Below are positions 41,678 to 47,067 of a stretch of 47,067 bases of DNA, in pieces. The stretch is from CAUYXJ01 sp963577065 (GTDB lineage: Bacteria; Chloroflexota; Dehalococcoidia; Tepidiformales; Tepidiformaceae). Below the pieces are notes generated by a model, which was not told where the DNA came from, did no database searches, and saw nothing but the letters and a program-made list of their open reading frames with translations. The stretch lies in the NCBI GenBank assembly GCA_963577065.1, contig CAUYXJ010000007.1:1-47067 (forward strand), written 5' to 3'. The position numbers and the translations under genes are program-made. Each line of letters opens with the position of its first letter. Position 1 is the stretch's first letter.

Positions 41678-42187
41678 ATGAACGCCCAGGAACTTCTTCG
41701 AGGTCAGTTCGAGCAAGCGCACCAACTCCTCGAAGGCACGATCGGCGATGTGGAGGCCGCGATTCTGAACCACCGCGATGCCGCCTGGAAGATCAACCCC
41801 ATCGGGACCATCTATTCGCACGTCGCCATCGCCGAGGACGCGATGGTGAACCGCATGGCGCTCGGCCGCGAGCCTCTGCTCGCCCGTGGTGGCTGGGGGG
41901 AGAAGCTCGGCATCACCGAGATGTCGCCCCGCCAGGTGGACGTGCCCGTCGATTTTGCCGTTGATCTCGAAACGGCGCAGGCGTTCGCACAGGCCGTCGC
42001 TGCCGAGACGAACGACTTCCTCAGCAGCGCCTCAGAAGAGGTGCTGAGCAAGGAGATCGACGGGGCCTTCGGCAAGTCCACGGTCATCGGCTTTCTCGCG
42101 ACCATCGGGATCACGCACGTGGCGGGCCACTGGGGCGAGATCGCGGCGCTGAAGGGCGTCCAGGGCCAGCAGGGCTTGGCCTTCTAG
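41678..42187 (+). CDS. DinB-like four-helix-bundle protein (copy 2)
   Basis: 169 aa, same length as copy 1. Alignment of visible motifs is gap-free: MNAQELLRGQFEQAHQLLEGT, INPIGTIYSHVAIAEDAMVN, GWGEKLGITEMSPRQVDVPV, and TIGITHVAGHWGEIAALKGV. His at the same metal positions is conserved in both. The gap of 134 bp between the genes includes AGGAGACTGCCC before the ATG. This is a local duplication that has diverged mainly in the middle. Confidence 0.85.
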   Translation: MNAQELLRGQFEQAHQLLEGTIGDVEAAILNHRDAAWKINPIGTIYSHVAIAEDAMVNRMALGREPLLARGGWGEKLGITEMSPRQVDVPVDFAVDLETAQAFAQAVAAETNDFLSSASEEVLSKEIDGAFGKSTVIGFLATIGITHVAGHWGEIAALKGVQGQQGLAF

Positions 42188-42304
42188 GTCCGGGGCGCCA
42201 GGTCGGCGCTCCGGTAGTGGTCCGCCCGCCTCGCCTGACTCAGCTCGAGCGGCTTCGGCCGATCCTTTGGGCTGGCTGACCCCTGGCTAGGGCGTCTAGG
42301 GCGT

Positions 42305-42753
42305 CTAGGGCCCGCCCGTCTCGCCCCAACCCCAGGGGGGCGTTGGCGCATCCGGCTCGACCTCGACATCTGGGGCTCCGTTTAGCCCGGCCAAGCGCGC
42401 TCCGCATTCGATGGAGCCGACGAATGCGGAGCAGAACTCGGGATTGTCCGGGAGCCCAGCGGCGTCGGCACATGCGTCCATGAGCTGAACCCAGCGGCGC
42501 CGCTGCGCCTCAGAGATTCCCTTGCCCACATGGTGCTCGATCATCGCGGGATGGCCGCCGTGCTCTTCGCCGGAGGTCTTCGGCCCACCGCACACCTCCG
42601 CGATCTAGCGAGCGACGTGCGTGCGGGGCTGCGGATCGGCGCTGGCGAGGAGCGGCGCGTCCTCGATGCGGTCATACGCAGCGGCGTGAGCCTCCCGAGG
42701 TCGGACATCCCGCCAGCCGACTCGTACACCGTCGGCGGAAGTTTTGTGGTCAT
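42305..42753 (-). pseudogene. Decayed truncated globin (group II-like)
   Basis: The ATG at 42753 begins MTTKLPPTVYESAGGMSDL, the usual N-terminus of a group-II-like truncated globin. The match then moves to another frame (YDRIEDAPLLASADPQPRTH), meets an in-frame TAG at 42605-42607 where Trp is usual (VAR-stop-IAEV), and continues CGGPKTSGEEHGGHPAMIEH. It then goes through RRRWVQLMDACADAAGLPDN to the TAG at 42305. About five residues between LL and the first helix end are missing. The C-terminal part keeps a plausible haem-proximal His. Two or three lesions make it non-functional. The 117 bp between it and DinB copy 2 hold no gene. Confidence 0.75.
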
Positions 42754-42835
42754 CGTCCGGTGCCGCTCAGTGGTTTGACAGAGTGGCGTCCCAGGCGCTT
42801 CGCCGATCCGCCGACCGTCTAAGTAGGTTGACCCG

Positions 42836-43999
42836 TCAGGGGCCTATGCCCCGGGCGCGCTCGGCGATTAGCGCATCGAGCTCAGTCTTGAGCCGCCCCA
42901 GGACCTCGTCGTAGGGGAAGGCGCCAAGCTCCTCCGCGCCCCGTTTGAGGTTCACGAAGGTCGGCGCGCACCAGAGTCCGAGATCAGCGTCGTCGGTCTC
43001 GCCCGGGCCGTTCACGCGGCAGCCCATAACCGCGATCGTGATGTCGTGATCCTTCGCGTAGGCGGTCGTCGCTTTTACGTCCTGAGCGAGCTCGATGAAG
43101 GCTTCGTTTTCCACCCGGCTGCAGCTCGGACAGCTGATGATGTTCAGTCCGCCGTCGAGGAACTCCGGCACGGAACGGAACCGCCCAGCCTCGATATCCT
43201 CGACGATCCCCTGCCCCGCTTCGACCTCGCGCCACTTCTCGGCGAAGGGCAGCGTGAGCGAGACACGGACGGTGTCGCCCACGCCCCTGCTGAGGAGCTG
43301 CTCGAAGGCGATGCGCGTCTTGATCACGCCCTCCGGGGGCATCCCCGCCTCGGTCACCCCGAGGTGGAGGGGGACATCGGGCCGCGCCTCCGCGAAACTG
43401 CGGTTGCCGGCGATCACCTTGCGCGGGTCGCTGTCCTTCAACGAGACGACGTAGCGATCGAAGCCAACGTCGTCGAGCATGCCGCAGTGCTCGAGCGCGC
43501 TCTCCACCATCGCGGAGACGCCTTCGAGACCGGGCTCGTCCGCACCTGCGAACTTCTCGTCCATTGCCGGGTCGACCGACCCGCAGTTCACACCCACGCG
43601 GATGGCGCAGTCGTGCGCGGCGGCGGTCTCCGCGATAAACGCGACCTTCTCCGCGATCGGCTTCGACTTCTCGTGGTGGTAGAGGTGGCCGGGGTTGTAG
43701 CGAACCTTGTCGACGTAGGGAGCGACCTGCGTCACGAGCCGATAGCTCTCCTGGAGGTCGACGACGAAGTTCGCCTCGGGAACCGCCTCGCGGACGCGCG
43801 CGAGGCACTCGACATCCTTCTTGCTGTCGACAGCGACGCGCACGAGCCCCGCGCCCGCATCGTGGATCATGCGCACCTGGGCGGTCGTCGCCTCGATGTC
43901 CTGGGTCTTCGTCGCCGCCATCGACTGGACGACGACAGGCGCTCCGCCCCCGATGGTGATGGAGCCGACGCGTACGGCCCGGCTCGCTGCTCGCTCCAT
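42836..43999 (-). CDS. ispG: 4-hydroxy-3-methylbut-2-enyl-diphosphate synthase IspG (GcpE)
   Basis: 387 aa bacterial-type IspG. It makes HMBPP from MEcPP, a late step of the MEP pathway, using a [4Fe-4S] cluster. Ligands: Cys290 and Cys293 (ISCPSCSR), Cys327 and Glu334 (GCRVNGPGE). The TIM-barrel start VRVGSITIGGGAPVVVQSM is typical, as is RIGVNCGS (RVGVNCGS here). The ATG is at 43999. It faces the globin relic downstream and is 50 bp from the copA stop upstream, all minus strand. Confidence 0.95.
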   Translation of the reverse strand: MERAASRAVRVGSITIGGGAPVVVQSMAATKTQDIEATTAQVRMIHDAGAGLVRVAVDSKKDVECLARVREAVPEANFVVDLQESYRLVTQVAPYVDKVRYNPGHLYHHEKSKPIAEKVAFIAETAAAHDCAIRVGVNCGSVDPAMDEKFAGADEPGLEGVSAMVESALEHCGMLDDVGFDRYVVSLKDSDPRKVIAGNRSFAEARPDVPLHLGVTEAGMPPEGVIKTRIAFEQLLSRGVGDTVRVSLTLPFAEKWREVEAGQGIVEDIEAGRFRSVPEFLDGGLNIISCPSCSRVENEAFIELAQDVKATTAYAKDHDITIAVMGCRVNGPGETDDADLGLWCAPTFVNLKRGAEELGAFPYDEVLGRLKTELDALIAERARGIGP

Positions 44000-44049
44000 G
44001 CGCGCAGTCTAGCAGCGAGGGCCGCTAGCGAGCGTGAGCGGGTCCGCGC

Positions 44050-46364
44050 CTACGCGAACCAGGAACGGTCGATGCCGGTGAAGACGACGAACGGCACGAG
44101 CAGGACGGCGGCGGTCGAGGCGAGCGCGAGCAGCGGCCCGCGGTTCGCGGCGAGGAAGCCCGCGCTTCCGCCCAAATAGGCGTTGCCGCTGCCTTCGACG
44201 ATGCGCCGTCGCTTGCTGCGCAGACGGAGGCTGTTCGCCATCACGCTCACGGAACTGAGCGCCATTGCCCCGCCCGCCACGATCGGATTGAGGAGCCCGG
44301 CGACGGCGAGCGGAAGCGCGAGGACGTTGTAGCCGAAGGCCCAGCCGAGGTTCTGCCGAATAGTCGAGAGCGTGGCGCGGCTGAGCATGATCGTCTCCGC
44401 GATCTTGGCGACATCGCCGTGCAGGAGGGTCACGTCGCTCGCCTCAATGGCCGCGTCGGCGCCCGTGCTCATCGCCAAGCCGACGGTTGCCTGCGCGAGC
44501 GCGGCCGCGTCGTTGACGCCGTCGCCCGCGACCCCCACCCGAAGGCCCTCGTCCTGGAGCGCGCGAACGATGGCCAGCTTCTCCTCCGGGAGCGCGGCCG
44601 CGTGCACCTCGCCGATCCCGGCCTGCTCTGCCGCTGCCTGCGCGGCGCGCTCGTTGTCTCCTGTGACCATCACGACGCGGACGCCCAGCGAGCCCAGCGC
44701 CGCTACCGCTCTCCGCGCATTCCCCTTGAGCGGATCGGCGAAGGCGAGGACGCCCGCCACCTGGCCGTCGACGGCGACGAGCGCCGTCGTTCTCCCTTCG
44801 CCCTCGAGGCGGGCGCGGATGCCGGCAATGTCTGGCCCCAGCAGCGTTCCGGATGCGGCAAAGAGCGCGGGCGTTCCGATCGCGACGTGACGGCCCTCGA
44901 CGGTGCCCTCGAGGCCGGCGCCCGGGGTCGCGGCGAAGCCCTCCACGGTCCCGATGGCGATGCCCCGCTCCTCCGCCCCGTCGACCACGGCGCGGCTCAG
45001 GGGATGCTCGCTCAGCGCCTCGACCGCGGCCGCGTGGGCGAGCAGCTCCCGTTCGCTGAACCCCGGCGCCGCAACCAGCTCGACCAGCTCGGGCCGGCCT
45101 TCGGTCAGCGTTCCGGTCTTGTCTACGACCACGACATCGAGGCTGCCTGCGGCCTCCAAGACCTCGGCGTTGCGGATGAGGATGCCCCGCTCCGCGCCCA
45201 TACCCGTCCCGACCACGATCGCCGTGGGCGTGGCCAAGCCGAGGGCGCACGGACACGCGATCACGAGGACTGCGACGGCGTGGACCATCGCGTCGACCCA
45301 CGAGCTTCCGAGGAGTCCCCAGCCGAGGAAGGTGGCGAGCGCGATGCCGAGCACGACCGGTACGAAGACGGCCGCGACCGCGTCGACGAGGCGCTCGACC
45401 CCTGTGCTTCCTCGACGAGCGCAGCCATGCGTCTCAGGACCGTCTCCTCCCCGACCGCCCGCGCCTCAACCTCGACGACGCCGTGCTGATTGAGCGTGCC
45501 CCCGACAACCACGTCGCCAGGACCGCGCTCGACTGGGATCGATTCGCCCGTCATCAGAGACTCGTCGACGGCGCTGAGGCCCGAGCGCACCACGCCGTCG
45601 ACCGCGATCCGCTCCCCCGGCCGCACCCGGAAGATGTCCCCCACCGCCAGCTCCTCCACCGGCACCGCCAGCTCTTCACCACTGCGAAGGAGGTTCGCCG
45701 ACTTGGCTGCGAGCCCCAGCAGCGAGCGGATGGCGCTCGCCGAGCCGACCCTCGCGCGGTCCTCGAAGAACCTGCCCATGCTCACGAAGAGGAGCACGGC
45801 GGCACTGACGTCGAAGAACATCGCCTCGGCCCGGTCGAAGAGCACGACCCAGGCGCTGAACGCGTAGGCGACCGTGGTCCCCAGCGCGACGAGCACGTCC
45901 ATGTTCGGCGTCAGCGCGCGGAGGGCGGGGAGCGAAGCGCGGTAGAAGCGCCACCCGAGCACTAGCTGCACCACGCCTGCCGCAGCGAGGAGCAACCAGC
46001 CCGTCGCGCGGGCGCTGCCGAAGAGCGGCAGGCCGGCGATATCCATCGCCATCGCGAGGATGATCACGGGCACGCCCAGGCCGGCGCCGACTGCGAGCCG
46101 CACGATCGTCGCGCGCTCGTTCCGGAGTGGCGCCTTCTGCCCCGCCTCGGCGAGTGCCGCCCCGTACCCCGCCCGCTCGACCGCTGCCACAAGCGCGCCC
46201 GCCCCGCCCGTCTCGCCCAGCGTCACGCGGGCCGTCTCGGAGGCGAAGTTCACGCTCGCCGCCTCCACGCCCTCGACTTTGGCGAGGGCGCGCTCGACGC
46301 GGCGCACGCAGGATGCGCACGTCATCCCGCTGACACGCAGTGTGATCGCGTTCTCCGCGCTCAT
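44050..46364 (-). pseudogene. copA: CopA-type copper P1B-ATPase split by one frameshift
   Basis: Two frames give one P-type copper ATPase. From ATG 46364: HMA domain (MTCASC; Cys16, Cys19), membrane helices, and the actuator with TGESIPVERG, up to LVEEAQG. Near the C-run at 45399-45402 the frame changes, and VERLVDAVAAVFVPVVLGIA continues the expected sequence, with CPCALGLATP in the copper-binding helix, DKTGTLTEG phosphorylation site, GDGVND hinge and the last helices to a TAG at 44050. In intact homologues about 3-4 residues lie between AQG and VER, so a deletion of about 10 bp between two short direct repeats, or one missing base, would explain it. The product would lack ATP hydrolysis. 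The extra C-terminal helix after the core (GPLLALASTAAVLLVPFVVF) is unusual. Confidence 0.8.
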
Positions 46365-46388
46365 CGCTTCATCCGCAGACGCTGGGGC

Positions 46389-46601
46389 TCAGCTCACGAG
46401 CGCCGCTTCGTACCCCTCCTCGACCACCGCCGCCACCACCGCGTCGAGGTCGATTTGCTCGCCCTCGATAGTCGCCGCACCCGCTTCGAGGTCGACCTGC
46501 GCGCCGCTCACCCCGGTGACGCCGGTGATCGCCTCGGTCACTGCGTGAACGCAGTGGTCGCAGGTCATCCCTGTGACCCTCAGCTCGATCGTCTCTGCCA
46601 T
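46389..46601 (-). CDS. copZ: Copper chaperone CopZ-like HMA protein
   Basis: 70 aa. A single heavy-metal-associated domain: IELRVTGMTCDHCVHAV, with Cys14 and Cys17 as the metal pair, ending VVEEGYEAALVS. It carries Cu(I) to CopA. The ATG at 46601 overlaps the csoR stop (TGATG); a TTG codon just upstream is less likely. It is 24 bp from the copA start. The operon order csoR-copZ-copA is clear. Confidence 0.93.
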   Translation of the reverse strand: MAETIELRVTGMTCDHCVHAVTEAITGVTGVSGAQVDLEAGAATIEGEQIDLDAVVAAVVEEGYEAALVS

Positions 46602-46942
46602 CAACTTCCCCGCTTTCGTTCCGTAGCCTCGCCGGCTTGTGTGGCTTGTGTGGCTTGTATGGATGAGCCGCTCTCGACCGGCCCCTGCACTTTGTACACC
46701 CGCAGAAGCTCCTGTACCGCCCGCTCCGATTCGCCGCTCGCGAACTGCTCGATCACATGCGTTCGAAGATGGCCTTCGAGCACGAGTCCGTCGAGGCTGC
46801 GCAGCGCCTTCTGGATGGAGAGGGACAAGTCGAGCAGGTCCATGCAGTAGCGGTCCTCCTCGATGTGCTTCTGGAGCGCGTCCACCTGCCCCGCGATGAT
46901 CTTGAGCCGGCGCGCGGCCTGTCGTTGCGTCTCTGCGAGCAC
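46601..46942 (-). CDS. CsoR/RcnR-family metal-sensing repressor
   Basis: 113 aa all-helical repressor. Ligand positions: Cys33 (DRYCMDLL), His58 and His62 (EGHLRTHV), spaced C-x24-H-x3-H. Classical CsoR has Cys at the last position, and RcnR has His there with a further N-terminal His3, which is absent here. With copZ/copA downstream, copper is the expected effector, yet the metal set is not the standard one. A Gln/Ala/Thr-rich C-terminal tail (from about 92) is disordered. GTG at 46942 has GGGGGAGG about 6 bp upstream. It would repress its own operon through the upstream palindrome. Confidence 0.9.
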   Translation of the reverse strand: MLAETQRQAARRLKIIAGQVDALQKHIEEDRYCMDLLDLSLSIQKALRSLDGLVLEGHLRTHVIEQFASGESERAVQELLRVYKVQGPVESGSSIQATQATQAGEATERKRGS

Positions 46943-46959
46943 TTGTGCCTCCCCCTTTT

Positions 46960-46977
46960 ATAGGGTACCCCCCCTAT
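46960..46977 (-). promoter_or_regulatory. Candidate CsoR-type operator and promoter upstream of csoR
   Basis: ATAGGGTACCCCCCCTAT is a near-palindrome with a G/C core flanked by ATA/TAT, the layout of CsoR operators. On the minus strand it is followed by TATAAAA, which may be the -10, so binding would block transcription start. It lies 18 bp before the csoR GTG. Confidence 0.55.
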
Positions 46978-47025
46978 CCTACGATATGGAGAACGAGCTG
47001 GCGACCCGGGCGTTCGGACGGAGTA

Positions 47026-47067
47026 GAGCTCGCTGCGCTCGGGCCCACCGCCCGCCTCCCCCCACGC
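47026..47067. repeat. Dispersed copy of the tmRNA-adjacent repeat at the window end
   Basis: GAGCTCGCTGCGCTCGGGCC followed by C-rich CACCGCCCGCC resembles the start of units 3 and 4 of the 96-bp array (40685 and 40781 onward). It is cut by the window edge, so its length is unknown. The repeat family is therefore not limited to the tmRNA locus. Confidence 0.55.

Noticed and set aside
44018..44045. Additional copy of the 96-bp repeat family near the copA stop
   Set aside because: Only a GCGAGCG-GAGCGGGTCCG-like stretch resembles the inverted unit. It is too short and imperfect.
45261..45405. Programmed ribosomal frameshift in copA
   Set aside because: A -1 shift at the G run would join the frames, but there is no canonical slippery heptamer, the site is not the one known for copper-chaperone production, and a few residues also seem deleted.
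1..47067. CRISPR arrays, tRNA or rRNA genes, transposases, prophage genes
   Set aside because: None seen. The only tRNA-like T-arm motif belongs to the tmRNA, and the only tandem arrays are the 96-bp repeats and the 9-bp in-gene repeat, neither with spacer-repeat structure.

Overview
The window is about 47 kb of GC-rich, densely packed bacterial DNA with many GTG/TTG starts, 1-4 bp gene overlaps and good AGGAGG-type ribosome binding sites. The gene set combines an ATP-PRT regulatory subunit (HisZ), abundant short-chain dehydrogenases, family III CoA-transferases, MaoC/Rieske/flavin-reductase proteins, a P450, the MEP isoprenoid pathway and an S41 protease. It resembles the Chloroflexota, perhaps a marine or host-associated Dehalococcoidia/SAR202-like lineage. 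That placement is inferred from gene style and not proven, because no rRNA gene is present.

Layout. 1-9.7 kb is accessory: an unplaced ORF, two tandem SDRs, a flavin/F420-type split-barrel protein, a badly decayed methyltransferase, a sulfatase-like protein flanked by two methyltransferase 3' ends, an O-methyltransferase, a SnoaL-like protein, a frameshifted membrane protein, a P450 behind a good promoter, a dimeric ferredoxin-fold (ABM-like) protein and a small membrane protein. 9.9-16.3 kb is a compact histidine operon, hisZ-hisG-(Zn-PLC-like)-hisD-hisC-hisB. Its HisG is two HisG domains in one chain. 16.3-20.4 kb holds a frameshifted VOC protein, a Nudix hydrolase, a MurE-type ligase and a membrane-anchored double cyclophilin.

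20.4-25.8 kb is a minus-strand set of eight genes (muconolactone-isomerase-like, flavin reductase, Rieske, two MaoC/hot-dog hydratase-type proteins, two CoA-transferases and an unrecognised 155-aa protein). It looks like a CoA-ester catabolic or tailoring pathway. 25.9-31.5 kb carries a HAD protein, a limonene-epoxide-hydrolase-like protein, CinA, SmpB, an S41 protease and a beta-propeller protein. 31.9-38.7 kb runs on the plus strand: a sigma factor, a pseudo-receiver regulator, an OmpR-type regulator with histidine kinase, DXS and a polyprenyl synthase. Then come a sulfotransferase (minus), the tmRNA gene (tag ANNNRELALAA) followed within 7 bp by four 96-bp tandem repeats, two tandem DinB-like genes, a decayed globin, IspG, and a csoR-copZ-copA copper cassette whose copA is frameshifted.

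How parts fit: SmpB and tmRNA together give ribosome rescue; DXS, IspG and the prenyl synthase belong to one isoprenoid route; CsoR should control CopZ/CopA through a palindrome upstream of csoR. Several genes carry lesions. Two (methyltransferase, globin) have multiple hits and are real relics. Three (membrane protein, VOC, copA) have a single frameshift at a short G/C run and could be real or assembly errors. I saw no CRISPR array, canonical tRNA, rRNA, transposase or phage gene.
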